From Rhizophagus clarus (lineage: Eukaryota > Glomeromycota > Glomeromycetes > Glomerales > Glomeraceae), in contig BLAL01000252.1 of assembly GCA_015698045.1 (NCBI GenBank), positions 248,001-312,000 of the forward strand: 64,000 nt of DNA, in the 5' to 3' direction. This document shows, one piece after another, positions 12,181 to 22,847 of this stretch. Positions within the stretch are counted from its first letter, which is position 1, and the number at the start of each line of letters is the position of its first letter. A program made the translations under genes and the position numbers. The notes beneath the pieces were generated by a model that worked only from the letters and a program-made list of their open reading frames with translations, did not search any database and was not told the DNA's origin.

Positions 12181-12591
12181 AAATGCCATACCTGGAAGGC
12201 TGGAACGCCCTCAGAGACATCTGGAAATGAAAAGGTAAGGGTTGTTTCTTTTTTTTCGTTAATCTCGTTTAAAAATATTCCCTAACGTTCCTCTATTATC
12301 TTTTTTTTATAGAAGCATCCCAGAGACTTCTGGAGACAAAAAGGTAGGGTTTATTTCTTTTTTTTTGTTAATTTTGTTTAAGAACATTTCTAACATTTTT
12401 TTATTAGTTTTTTTTATAGGAACGCCTCTTGGAGACGAAATGATAAAATAATAAAAAGTTGCAACGCGCTTAACGACTTAAGATTATAAAAACAATTAAA
12501 CACGTGATAAGGGGTGCGTTATAACGCAGGGGTGCGTTAAATAAATTATTCCTTTTTTTTATTATATTTAAAGTCTCTTTAATATTATATA

Positions 12592-13160
12592 TAAAGTCAA
12601 AATTAAAATCCAAAAGTCAAAATATTTTGACTTAGGAAGGTCAAAATAGTCAAAATTATGTCATAATCATGTGATTTTTATAATTATAATTTAATATCAA
12701 ATTTTAAATATGAATAATTCTGTCAATATTAATGCTACAAATATACAACATATATCATTAGAATCCTCTCAATAAGCTGAATCCAACCACATAAAAATCA
12801 TAAAATTTGGATCACTAGATGTGAAAATTGTTAACTTTAAATTTTAATATTATTATTTATTATAAGAGTAATAAAATTATTTAATACCAAATTTTAAATA
12901 TGAATAACTCTGTCAATATTGATACTACAAATATGCAGCATATATTATTGGAATTCTCTCAATAAACTGAATCCAACTGTTAAAGATCATAAAAATCAAA
13001 TCACTGGATGTGAAGATCATTAACTTTGAATTTAATATTATTGTTTACTATAAAAATTACATAACTATGATGTAATTTTGATTTTAACTTTTGAAGAGGT
13101 CAGATCAAAATTATTTTGACTATTTCAATTATTTTGAAGGTTAAAATTAACTAATTTTCA
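12592..13160. repeat. Inverted-repeat element holding a direct duplication
   Basis: Outer parts carry GTCAAAATTAAAATCC / AAAATATTTTGAC words on the left and their complements on the right (ATTTTGACTATTTC, GGTTAAAATTAAC). Inside, about 155 bp is present twice (about 12690-12845 and 12880-13035), sharing CAAATTTTAAATATGAATAA and CTGTCAATATT. Related copies occur at 36205-36590. No coding sequence is seen. Confidence 0.45.
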
Positions 13161-13365
13161 TTTCATATACAGTCATACCTCAATATAACAAAGTAAGTGT
13201 CTGGACTGATCAGATCTTCATTATAAAAAATTTGTTAATACTAAAACAAATTATTTGGTATAGTATAACGAATTATTTGGTATAAAAGCATGGTCATATG
13301 ACTTATTAATCTATCAGATAATCTAAATATCTGATCTAGAAAAAAATTTTATTTTTTTTTTTCTT

Positions 13366-14095
13366 TTTGTAGTGTTACCAGATGAAAAACATGATCAAAC
13401 TTTTGGAATTAAAGTAAGAGGGATTTAAGAAAGGTATTTTTCAGTATTTTTTTTATTTATTTACTTTTTTTTTCTTTTTTATAGTATTGCTAAATAAAAA
13501 ACATGATCAGACTTATAGAACGAATTAAAGTAAGGGAGGTTAGGGGAAATGTTTTTTGTTGTTATTTCTAATTATTTAATATTTTTTTCTTTTTTGTAGT
13601 GTTGACAGATAAAAAATATAACTGGACTTATGGAATTAATGTAAAGGAGGTTAGGAGAAGTATTTTTTGTCATTATTTCTAATTATTTAATATTTTTTTC
13701 TTTTTTGTATATTGCCTGACAAAAAGCATGACTGGACTTTTAGAATTAAGGTAAAAGGGATTTGAAAAGGTGTTTTTCAGTATTTTTTTTATTTATTTAT
13801 TTTTTTCTTTTTTGTAATATTGTAGGACAAAAAGCATGACTGAACTTTTGAAATTAAGGTAAGGAAAAGTTGTGGAAGTATTTTTTATTATTTTTTCTAA
13901 TACTTCATTTTTTTTCTTTTTTGTAGTCAGTGTTACTAAATGAAAACATAACCAGACTTTTGAAATTAAAATAAGGAAGGTTTGGAGAAGTGTTTTTCAT
14001 CATTATTTCTAATTAATCAAGTTATTTAAGTTTTTTTCTTCTTTTTTGTAGTGTTGTCAGATGAAAACATAACCAAACTTTTAGAATTAAGGTAA
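13366..14095 (+). repeat. Decayed 7-unit micro-exon-like array, related to 8671-10390
   Basis: Seven diverged units of about 105-125 bp begin near 13367, 13481, 13596, 13707, 13813, 13920 and 14046. They keep the T tract with GTAG, the GTGTTGCCAGAT-AAAAACATGA core and, in several, a GTAAGG- or GTAAAA-type donor after GGAATTAA. The leader CAGATAATCTAAATATCTGA before it matches the leader of the intact array. Many G and C positions have become A or T, as expected of an older copy. Confidence 0.7.
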
Positions 14096-14424
14096 AAAAG
14101 AGATGGAAAAGGTGTTATTATTATTTTCTTTAAAAAACTTCCTATTTTTATTTTTATAAAGATACTAGATGGAGTTAACTCTAAAGTTGCCTGTCGAAAT
14201 GCTGAAATAGTTTTAACATGCCAAAACTATTTTGATGTTTTGGCGTAATATATCATATAATATACTTATAGTTTTGGCATTCACTAATCTGCAGTTTGCA
14301 GATTTCTGATCAGTTTTGATATTGGTCATATGAGCCAATTTATTGATCGTAAATAATTTTTTTTTTGGAAAAAAAAATAGTTATAGTTTTTTTTAAACCA
14401 GATAAAAAAAAAATTTTTTTTTTT

Positions 14425-15735
14425 TTTTCTTTAAATTACTAGACTTCTTGAACAAACCTAAACTTGGAATATATGCAAGTAAGTTAGTGAGAGAATAGGA
14501 GGGAATTTTTTTTTAATATATTGAAGAAATATACTATATATTTCTTTTTTTTTTTCTTTAAATTGCCAGATTTCTTAAACGAATCTGGGCTTGAAATGTA
14601 TACAAGTTAGTGAGCAGAGATTTTTTTTTAATATATTGATGAAATATACTAACATTTCTTCTATTTCTTTTTTTTTCTTTAGGTTGCTGGATTTCTTGAA
14701 TGAACCCAGACTTGAAATGTACGCAAGTAAGTTAGTGGGGAGTAGGAGGGGATTTTTTTTTTAATATATTGAAAAAACATACTAACATTTCTTCTATTTT
14801 TTTTTTTTAGGTTGCCAGACTTCTTGAATAAACCCTAACTTAAAATGTATGCAAGTTAGTGGAGAGAGATTTTTTTTTTTAACATATTAAAGAAACATAC
14901 TAACATTTCTTCTATTTTTTTTTTCTTTAGGTTGCTGGATTTCTTAAACGAACCCAAATTTGAAATGTATGCAAATAAGTTAGTGAGGAGTAGGAGGGGA
15001 TTTTTTTTTAATATATTGAAAAAACATACTAACATTTCTTCTATTTCTTTTTTTTAGGTTGCCAGACTTCTTGAACGAATCCTAACTTGAAATGTATGCA
15101 AGTTAGTAGGGGAGATTTTTTTTAATATATTGAAGAAACATACTAATATTTCTTCTATTTTTTTTTTCTTTAGATTACTAGACTTCTTGAACGAACCTGA
15201 ACTTGAAATGTATGCAAGTTAATGGTGAGAGATTTTTTTTTAATATATTGAAGAAACAGGACCCCCAGACATTACTAAAATAACTCACATTTTTTTTTAC
15301 CCATTTTTCTCAAAATTAAACCAATTTGCTCTTTTAGTTTTTTAAGGATATCTCACCATCTATTTATCCAATTTGGATAAATATTTTTTTAATTTATAGA
15401 TCTCATTGAGAGCTACATTTTAAAAAAATGTTTATCTAATTTTGATCATTGGTTAATAAGAAAATTGCAAAAAACATGTTTTTTAGCTTCTAAATTTCAC
15501 ATTAATTTGCTTTTTTTTATGATTATGAATTATATTAGTAATGTCTGAGGGTCCTGAAGAAATATACTAACGTTTCTTCTATTTTTTTTTTTAGGTTATC
15601 AGATTTCTTGAACGAATCCAGACTTGAAATATATGTAAGTAAATTTAGTGGAAAGTAGAAGAAATTTTTTTAATGTATTAAAAAAACATACTAACTGAAC
15701 GTTTCTTTTTTATTTTTTTAGGTTATTGGACTTTT
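14425..15735 (+). repeat. Third tandem array of splice-bracketed 44-nt cores
   Basis: About nine units of roughly 125 bp. Each has a T tract ending TTTCTTTAG, a core GTTGCCAGACTTCTTGAACG through GAAATGTATGCAA, then GTAAGTTAGTG or GTTAGTG, then TTTTTAATATATTGAAG and ACATACTAACATTTCTTC before the next T tract. ACTAAC is a good fungal branch-site match. The core shares GTTGCCAGAC with the arrays at 8671 and 13366, so the three are probably related. One core frame reads LPDFLNEPELEMYA. The core is 44 nt, again 3n+2. A 298-bp element (15258-15555) interrupts it. Confidence 0.75.
15258..15555. mobile_element. 298-bp MITE of the AGGACCC family
   Basis: Termini AGGACCCCCAGACATTACTA and the complementary right end (TAGTAATGTCTGAGGGTCCT) are flanked by GAAGAAAC (15250-15257) and GAAGAAAT (15556-15563), an 8-bp duplication with one mismatch. 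The ends match those of 8549-10680. The interior is unique, A+T-rich and non-coding. It lies inside a unit of the array at 14425-15735, so it inserted after the array had formed. Confidence 0.75.
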
Positions 15736-17986
15736 AGATGAACCTGGTCAATAAAATTTTTTATTACAAGCAATAATATAAAAATTTTTTTTAAATGTAA
15801 TAATTTATTATTTAATCCAGAAATCAATTTCAATTATAATAATAAAATAAAATATTGCAATAAATTTTAGTTTTTTACATGTTTAATTTTAAATTTTTTT
15901 TTTACTAAATTTTTAATATGCATGCTATATAGCCAGGACATTACAAATTACAATTAATCTATCAAACTTGTATCAAACTTGTATTAAACTTTATTAATAT
16001 CTATATAAACTTTATTAATTAGGATCGTTTAATTTTGAATCAATTGTGACTAAAATCATAATATTTTATATATCATGAGAGTGATGTTTTAATTTTGGCA
16101 ATTTCGGCATGCTAAAACTATTTTGGTAATTTCATACAATTTCAGCAATTTTAACATGTCAAAACTATTCTAGCATTTCAGCATTTCAACATATTTTTAG
16201 TTTTAACATTTTGACATTGGCCTATTGAGTTTTGGCAGGCAACTTTAGTTAACTCTGATACGCAAATGTAAAGCTAATGAAATTGATGATAAAATTTAAT
16301 ATTTTAATATTATTAAAATGATTTGTTAAACATCTTTTATAAAAGCATTTTGTGCTTTTTATATATCATGTATTTAAAAAAAATTATCCTTTTATTAAAT
16401 GATCATAGGACTATTGATATATCAATAATCTTCATATTACTAAAAAAAAAATTTATTATAAAAAATTTGTTATAAAAAGAATTATTTTTATATGCTATTT
16501 TATAATTTTACTTTATATAATAGTATACAGCCCATAATTAATAAAATTTAGTTAATCAAAGGTTTTTTCATATATTAATATCTGTCCTACATTAACAATT
16601 TGTTATATAGTATTCTTTGTTATATTGAGGTTCGCTGTAAAGAGGATGACTGTATGTGTATTTAATATACTTAAACTTTGTTAAAAAAAAAAACATTAAT
16701 AACTTTATTTTTAAAAAAAATAAGTTATTATTATCAAAAAATATTTATTATTATTTTTTTAATTTAATTTTCTTTAATATATATTTTAAAATAAAGATAA
16801 TTTATATATCGCTCCTACAATATTATCACCTCCATTTTGTCACCTGTGTCATACCCCTACATTTTTCATTTTTTCATATATATTCCAGAAACAAAAAAAT
16901 TTTTTTGTTGTAAAAAATTTATTTTTCACATCCTATTAAACGTCACATATTTTAATTTTAGCTGGCATTACATAATTCTATCCAGAGGCAATACGTCATA
17001 GGGGAACATATAATTTTACTCTTTAAAATAATACTAGAATAATATTAGTGTTCTGAACAGGTCAGGTCAATTCAGGTGATCTGTCAGGTTGACCTGAAAT
17101 ATTTGGGTCAGGTTATTAAAATTGTGATCTGACCTCAGGTCAGGTTATAGTTTGACTGACCCAATTGACCTGTTTAACCTAAAGTTAAAAAACATTTTTT
17201 TAACATTTTTTTTTTAATTTAAATGCTTAAAGCTTAAAAGAAAGCATTTTTTCTAATATAAACACTTAACGCTTAAAAGAAAGCATTTTTTTAAATTTAA
17301 ATGCTTAATACTTAAAAAAATACTTAAATAAATGCATTTTAACATTTTTTTAAAAAAATTAAAGCTTTTAAAAAAATTAAAGCTTTTAAAAAATGCATTT
17401 TTTGGCATTTTTTTTAATTAAATGCTTAAAAAAGCGTTTTTTTAGCATTTTTTTTAAAAAAAATTTTAACTGTTTAAAAAAACCATTTAGCGTTTTTTTA
17501 AATTAATACCTAAAAAGCGCATTTTGGCATTTTTTTAAAAAAAAATTAAACACTTAATTAAACATTTAAAAAAAGCATTTTTTTTAAATTTATTGATTGA
17601 GAAAAGAGCTTTTTTTTAATTTAAACGCTTGAGAAAAGAGCGTATTTTTTTAATTATAAATGCTTAAAAAAGCGTATTTTTTTAATAAAGCGATTGGAAA
17701 AAACATTATTTCCATTTTTTTAATTAAACGCCTAAAACAAGGCAATTTTTTTTAATTAAATGCCTAATTAAAAGTGATTTTTTTAATTAAACGCCTAATT
17801 AAAGGCATTTTTTTATTGCCTTTTTCAAATTAGTGCGACTATGCGATTTTGGGTTGTATCATCATGTGAAAATCGATTTTCAAAAGATTTTTAATTTCAC
17901 GTGACAATCAACAAATAATTAGCCAATGATTCTAAGATTACACAAGAATAATAAAATTCATAGTTAATTTCACGTTTAGAATTTTT

Positions 17987-19640
17987 TTGTCGCGTAAAAA
18001 AATAGTGAGAATGTATAAAATTGGAACTTGTTTTGGATGTCAGAAATGTCTCTATTGTGGGGTAAATTTGAAAATAGAGATATGTAATTGTAATAAAACA
18101 GCTAAGCCGTCCAAAAAAAACCGAACAGATCTTGTTAAAAATGCATTTACAAGAGTCTTTAGCCCTATTTCTAATCCTAAACAAATAGATTTTATAAAAA
18201 ATAAAAATGATAGCTTCGCTTATGGATTTGATTTAGCAAAAGGCTTTCAATTTTCATTCTGTTCAACATGTAATAGTTCTTACCAACGTTTATCTGATAA
18301 AAAATCTAAATCTAATAAAAAAGTTCGTACATCAGAAAATGTGATACAATTAGAAAAAAACATTGAAATAATTAATGTTGAATCTACTACTGAAATTTCA
18401 CAAGAAAGTACTATGTCAGATGGGTCAACATTTTACAATAAATCCAAATGTAGCAATTTAGAAACTGAAAATGAAGATAGTACTGAATTGGAAATAGAAG
18501 TTAATTACAAACTATCTATAAAAAAAGCAGATGGTACTTCTCTTTCAGCTAAAAACTATTCAGTTATAATATCTGAATTAGATGAGTTTTTACTTTCAAT
18601 TCAAAATAATATTACGGCTCTACTCAAAGATGAAAAAATTGATGCTAATGACTATAATGTTTCTTTTAAGTCAGAAAAGACGCAAGGAGCTGGTACTTTA
18701 TTAGTAGATGTACGTGATTTTGAAAATTTTAAATCAGAATATACTAAACTTGTTGCTGCAAAAAAAGTTATGCTTATATCTATTACTATGAATAAAAAAG
18801 AAAAACAAGTTGATGTTAAGCGAAAAAAAAAGGTAATTTTTAAATTATTATTGATTTTTTTGTTCTTAAAAAAATTAATTCTATATTTTTAATTAGGAAA
18901 CTACTTCAGATGATGATATAGATCATGATGAGGACTCAATTCCAAATATTTATAATAAAAATAAAGTTCCTAAGATTTCAGATATTTCTTTGCTTGATCA
19001 AAGAATTGGAAAAAATGTTACAGAATTACGAAGAGAAACTTGGTGTTCTATGCATAATAGGCATTGTCTAAAAGATCGTAAACCTCATGTTGAAATAAGT
19101 AATATGATGTTTTCAACTTGGGCAACAGAAATGGTCGGTTGTTTACATATTTATTTAATAGTATTACTTTAATTTAACATTAATATCTAAATATTTTAGC
19201 TTAACGGACTTGCATCAGTTAAAGATCCACCAACCCATCCTTTATTTGCATATACCAAAAATAGGTCTCAACACACTTTACCCCAAGTTTCTAATGATTT
19301 ACAAAATTCAATTAGTCCTTTTTTTTCCAATTTATTTCAGGCATTAGTTGCGCCTCAACTTCTTCAACAACAAATATCACAACAATCCCCATTACAATCA
19401 CCATTACAAACAACTCTAGTAACTCATCAATCTTTACCATCAATGATCGAATTTTTATAACAATTAGATGAAGCTGAAGAAACAGGTGATTATTACGTTA
19501 AATTTCTGGAAGGATTTGAGAAGCAAAGAGTTAGAGTTAAACATTTATACAAATTGAATGATACGCAATTTGAAGCTTGTGGAGTGACAACTATTGGAGA
19601 TATTGAAACCATTAGAGATGCTGCTAAAAAATATAAATAA
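17987..19640 (+). pseudogene. Transposon-borne Cys-rich protein gene with a premature stop
   Basis: Exons 17987-18832, 18897-19133 and 19200-19640 join in frame (introns of 64 and 66 nt). The first 110 residues contain two Cys clusters, CFGCQKCLYCG with CNC, and FCSTCNSSY, which look like a zinc-binding module. A charged, Ser-rich linker and a mixed alpha/beta region follow (LSIKKADGTSLSAKNYS to LVAAKKVMLISI), then a conserved-looking ISNMMFSTWATEM block split by intron 2 and a Gln-rich stretch. The frame continues past a TAA at 19458-19460 for a further 59 codons that look like a SAM-type helical domain (QLDEAEETGDYYVKFLEGF to IGDIETIRDAAKKYK). The stop replaces a likely CAA, leaving a 447-residue product. 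I do not know its function; the SAM resemblance is by eye. It has no obvious role in transposition. Confidence 0.65.
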
Positions 19641-19763
19641 TTGTATTATTTTATTACAATATAATGTATAAATTTACAAATTTCGTTAATAAATTGAAAT
19701 TGAATTTTGGTTATAATATAAAATTTTAATTTTATTTATTATAAAAATTAATATTTTATTCAT

Positions 19764-20957
19764 TTAAAAATATCCCGATCCTCTAAAATAACCCTCTGCC
19801 ATTTGAGGAGTAATTTGAGAACAAGCTACAAGTAAAGGATAAATAGGATTATAACTAGTATCTACAAAATATCTATTTCTTCGTAAAAATTGTTTGATTG
19901 TAGAAAAAGCAGTTTCTATAGGATTTAAATCTGGTGAATAAGGAGGTAAAAATTCAACTTTTACTCCAAATGCATCTAAATATTCAAGAAGTTCTTGATC
20001 GTGATGTATTTTAGCATTGTCAAGAACTAAAACACTATTTGTAGATGGAAATGGGTTCATCTGGGGCAACTATAAATTAATTTGATTAGTAAATAGTATA
20101 ATTAGTTGTTATAATATAATTAATAGTATATATACCACTTGAGATACGACAAATTCCTTAAACCTTTGCTTTGTACAACTGCCCTCCATAATATCTACAG
20201 CAATTATACCTGTTTTTGTTAATGCAGGTAAAAGAGTATACCTTTTGCCTCGAATGAAAACCACCTTTTTTATTGCTTTTGAATTGATTTCAGAATAGCC
20301 ATAAAAACGTGTTGAAGTACGTTCATCTTTCGATGATTCATCCATAAATACCAATTGATCGATTCTATAGCGACCTATAGATGCAATAAATACACCTCTT
20401 AGCAATTCATTTCTTTCTGAAGCAGCTTTATGTAACTATATAATAATGAATTGAATAGTTATTATTATCTTGCTAATTTTTTTTTAAAAAAAACTAAAAA
20501 ATTATCTTTTTACATATAATACTATACCTTTTTACGTGTAATACCACAATAAGCCAATGATCTCCATAAAGTTGAAACAGAAACACGTTTTCCAGTTCGT
20601 GCCTGCATTTCTTCAATATATTCATCAAGATAATAATCAACATATTCATGAACAATATCACGCAACACCTAATATTTACAAATTATAATATAAGTTTGAC
20701 TATCAAACAAGTATTTGGTCAAATTTACAATTTCAAATTATACTTACATTCATATCACTTCTACTAAAAACTTTTTTTCTTCCTGGTGTAAGTTTCCACG
20801 GATTTACTATACAACCCCACTTTGCATATATATGAATAACTTTCTTAACTAACGTTTCTCCAATATAAAGTAGATTAGCTATTTGTCTTTTTGAATATCC
20901 ATCATTATGTAAAAGTATAATGCGCCATTTGAGATCCTCAGCTAAAGTTTTAGCCAT
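19764..20957 (-). CDS. Tc1/mariner (IS630-like, DD34E) transposase, 4 exons
   Basis: Exons 20957-20748, 20668-20528, 20435-20136 and 20069-19764 join at codon boundaries with GT..AG introns of 66-92 nt, giving 318 residues without a stop. The start chosen is the ATG of MAKTLAEDLKW; an in-frame upstream ATG at 21002 would add 15 residues. An N-terminal helix-turn-helix (GYSKRQIANLLYIGETLVKK) and a second DNA-binding region (GKRVSVSTLWRSLAYCGITR) are followed by the DDE core. Asp149 lies in LVFMDESSKDER, Asp234 in LVLDNAKIHH and Glu269 in PPYSPDLNPIETAF. Thirty-four residues separate the last two, i.e. DD34E. All catalytic residues are present, so the enzyme may be active. It lies inside TIRs with TA duplication. 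Confidence 0.88.
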
Positions 20958-21237
20958 AATAACCGATAAAAAAATATTTAGAAGAAAATCTTCAAGAAAC
21001 AAATAACTTTATAGTTTGAAAATCGGTTAATATTTGGTAAGTAATATACTTGAAACTTGGTAGACGCGTATTTTACTATAGAAGCTTTGTGAAATCACTA
21101 AGAAAGCATTAGAAATCAGAGATGGCAAAAAAATTTATTAGAAGGGTTCGTTTGAAAATCGGGAAAATCAGGAAATCTAATTAGATTTTCACGTGATTAC
21201 ACAATCAGGGTGGACGCACTAATTTGAAAAGAGCGAT

Positions 21238-21480
21238 AATTAAACGCCTAATTAAAGGCATTTTTTTAATTAAACGCCTAATTAAAGGCATTTTTTTAAT
21301 TAAACGCCTAATTAAAGGCATTTTTTTAATTAAACGCCTAATTAAAGGCATTTTTTTAATTAAACGCCTAATTAAAGGCATTTTTTTAATTAAACGCCTA
21401 ATTAAAGGCATTTTTTTAATTAAACGCCTAATTAAAGGCATTTTTTTAATTAAACGTCTAAAAAAAGGCATTTTTTTTAA
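21238..21480. repeat. 30-bp perfect tandem repeat (AATTAAACGCCTAATTAAAG unit)
   Basis: Seven nearly identical 30-bp units (TAAACGCCTAATTAAAGGCA plus a T tract) are followed by diverged copies to about 21750; the same array resumes on the left of the Tc1/mariner insertion (17205-17812). Because 30 is a multiple of three, both strands are open across it. Those frames are artefacts of the period, not genes. Each unit has an imperfect palindrome (GCCTAATTAAAGGC). Confidence 0.85.
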
Positions 21481-21930
21481 TTAAATGCTTAAATAAAGGC
21501 ATTTTTTTAAAATTAAATGCCTAAAAAAAGGCAATTTTTTAATTAAACACCTAAAAAAAGGCAATTTTTTTAATTAAATGCCTAAAAAAGGCATTTTTTC
21601 AATTATAAACACCTAAAAAGCATTTTTTTTAAATTATAAACGTCTAAAAAAAGGTATTTTTTCTTAAATAAATGCATTTTTTTAAAATTATACGCCTAAA
21701 AAAGACGCTTTTTTAACATTTTTATAAGCAATTTGACAAAAAAACATTTTTTTTTATCACTTTGTCCTGCTTGATCTGTTTGACCTGTCTGATCTGAAGT
21801 ATTATACAGATCAAACAGGTTGGGTCAGGTCAGGCAGATTACCTGACCTAACCCAACCCAAAAAAAATATCAAGTTGGATTAAGTGGATTACTTGACCTA
21901 ATCTGACCCATTCAGAACACTAAATAATAT

Positions 21931-22847
21931 AATATATTAAAAACTAATTTAAGAAAGCCAAAATATACTAATTATTATAAAATTTTAGTAATATATAATT
22001 CTCACTAATACTAATTTACTGATAAATATTGGTTTTTAGAAATAAGTCATTTCTTGATATATTAAATAAATAGATGATTATTATATTTAGGGATAGATAG
22101 TTACAATAGTTTAAACTTAATATTAATAAACAATGATGATAATGTAATATAATAATAATAAAATAAATATTTTATTTTGAATTTTTAATAAATTTTATTT
22201 CTTTAATTAATTTTAATTTATAGGTTTAATTAATTTTGATATTTATTATATAAAAAATATTTTTTAAATTTATTAAATATTTTTTTTTTTTTTTATAAAA
22301 ATACCAAAATTTTTTTAATAATTAACTGGATCATCTAAATTGAATTTTTTAAGTAAATTTAAACTTGATATATATGTAAATAAATTAATTGCTGATCTGC
22401 TTAAAATTGGCACTGCATTACTAATAAAATTTGGAATTAATAGTGATAATAAAAAAAGCATTTTTTGCATCTTGCATGCGAGACAAGTTTCACCCATTTT
22501 ACAAACAGAATACTATAAATACAATATTTTCTTTTATTTTATAATAAGTATATTTGCTAAAAATTTCATGATTATATTTTTGTAACCAGTTTTCTTCAAC
22601 TTTCACTTGTTTTTAATAATAAAAATATTTTAAAAAAGACTTTAAAAATAACTTTAGAAATTAAAAATTACAGGTTTTTAATGTAAATAACGCAATATAG
22701 TAAAATAAAATATTGAAATTTTGTATATTTTAAGGTGTAAATCTAATACATAGTACGTATAGTAAATTTGTTATTTTGCATATGAATGTATAACTTTTTT
22801 TGCAAATTTATTTTTTTTAAGTATTTTTTTAATATATTATATGATTG
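21931..22847. other. A+T-rich intergenic DNA, possible decayed coding piece
   Basis: No gene is recognised. A minus-strand stretch at 22315-22497 reads MGETCLACKMQKMLFLLSLL and ends NLLKKFNLDDPVNY; it is richer in G and C than its surroundings but has no family I can name and no supporting exon structure. Confidence 0.35.

Larger units (their letters stand above)
7487..12552 (-). mobile_element. TIR element, family A copy 1 (5.1 kb, with nested insertions)
   Basis: Left end AGAGTAAATTTATTTAACGC and right end, read on the minus strand, GGAATAATTTATTTAACGC continue into a near-palindromic GCACCC...CTGCGTT.TAACGCA..CC.TATCACGTG terminal repeat of about 50 bp. The element is flanked by eight T on both sides (7479-7486, 12553-12560), an 8-bp target-site duplication. 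It is in the opposite orientation to copies 2 and 3. The interior is a low-complexity purine-rich strand with GATGA-GGACGAAATGATAATT words, and it encodes no recognisable transposase, so it is non-autonomous. A second element (8270-11050) sits inside it, which explains its greater length. Confidence 0.8.
14171..16256. mobile_element. TIR element with GGAGTTAACTCTAAAGTTGC ends
   Basis: The left terminus GGAGTTAACTCTAAAGTTGC and the right terminus (minus strand CAGAGTTAACTAAAGTTGCC) are inverted repeats of about 23 bp with a 2-base indel. The subterminal zones (14195-14290 and 16090-16240) are filled with GCCAAAACTATTTTG / TTTTGGCA words in both orientations. No exact target duplication could be fixed (GATACT against GATACG). 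It encloses the third splice-bracketed array (14425-15735). No transposase is encoded. Confidence 0.55.
13170..16652. mobile_element. pogo/Tigger-type non-autonomous element with TA duplication
   Basis: The left end CAGTCATACCTCAATATAAC and the right end, read on the minus strand as CAGTCATCCTCTTTACAGCG then AACCTCAATATAACAAAG, are imperfect TIRs, each preceded by TA (13168-13169, 16653-16654). The CAGT start and TA target are those of pogo/Tigger elements. No transposase remains. The interior holds a decayed copy of the micro-exon-like array (13366-14095) and a further TIR element (14171-16256). Confidence 0.65.
17833..21219. mobile_element. Tc1/mariner element with transposase and a second gene
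   Basis: TA (17831-17832) followed by GTGCGACTATGCG on the left and, on the minus strand, TA (21220-21221) followed by GTGCGTCCACCCTG on the right define imperfect TIRs of about 40 bp. These also share ATCA(C/T)GTGAAAATC. TA duplication is the mark of the superfamily. The flanks TTTTTCAAAT and ATTTGAAAA extend the symmetry, so either the target was a palindrome around TA or the TIR is longer by about 11 bp. Between the ends lie two convergent genes: an additional gene (17987-19640, plus) and a DD34E transposase (19764-20957, minus), 123 bp apart. Confidence 0.7.
17046..21922. mobile_element. hAT-like element with GGTCAGGTCA subterminal arrays
   Basis: Termini TAGTGTTCTGAA and TTCAGAACACTA are exact inverted repeats, flanked by AATAATAT at 17038-17045 and 21923-21930 (8-bp target duplication). 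The subterminal zones (17060-17180, 21780-21915) are arrays of TGACCTGA/TCAGGTCA words in both orientations. The inner arms (17205-17830, 21222-21750) are tandem A+T-rich units with AATTAAACGCCTAATTAAAG cores. A Tc1/mariner element has split the array. No gene belongs to this outer element itself. Confidence 0.8.

Noticed and set aside
21205..21484. Two opposite genes of repeated PLIRRLIKK or LIKRLIKG peptides
   Set aside because: Both are produced by a 30-bp tandem repeat, whose period is a multiple of three.
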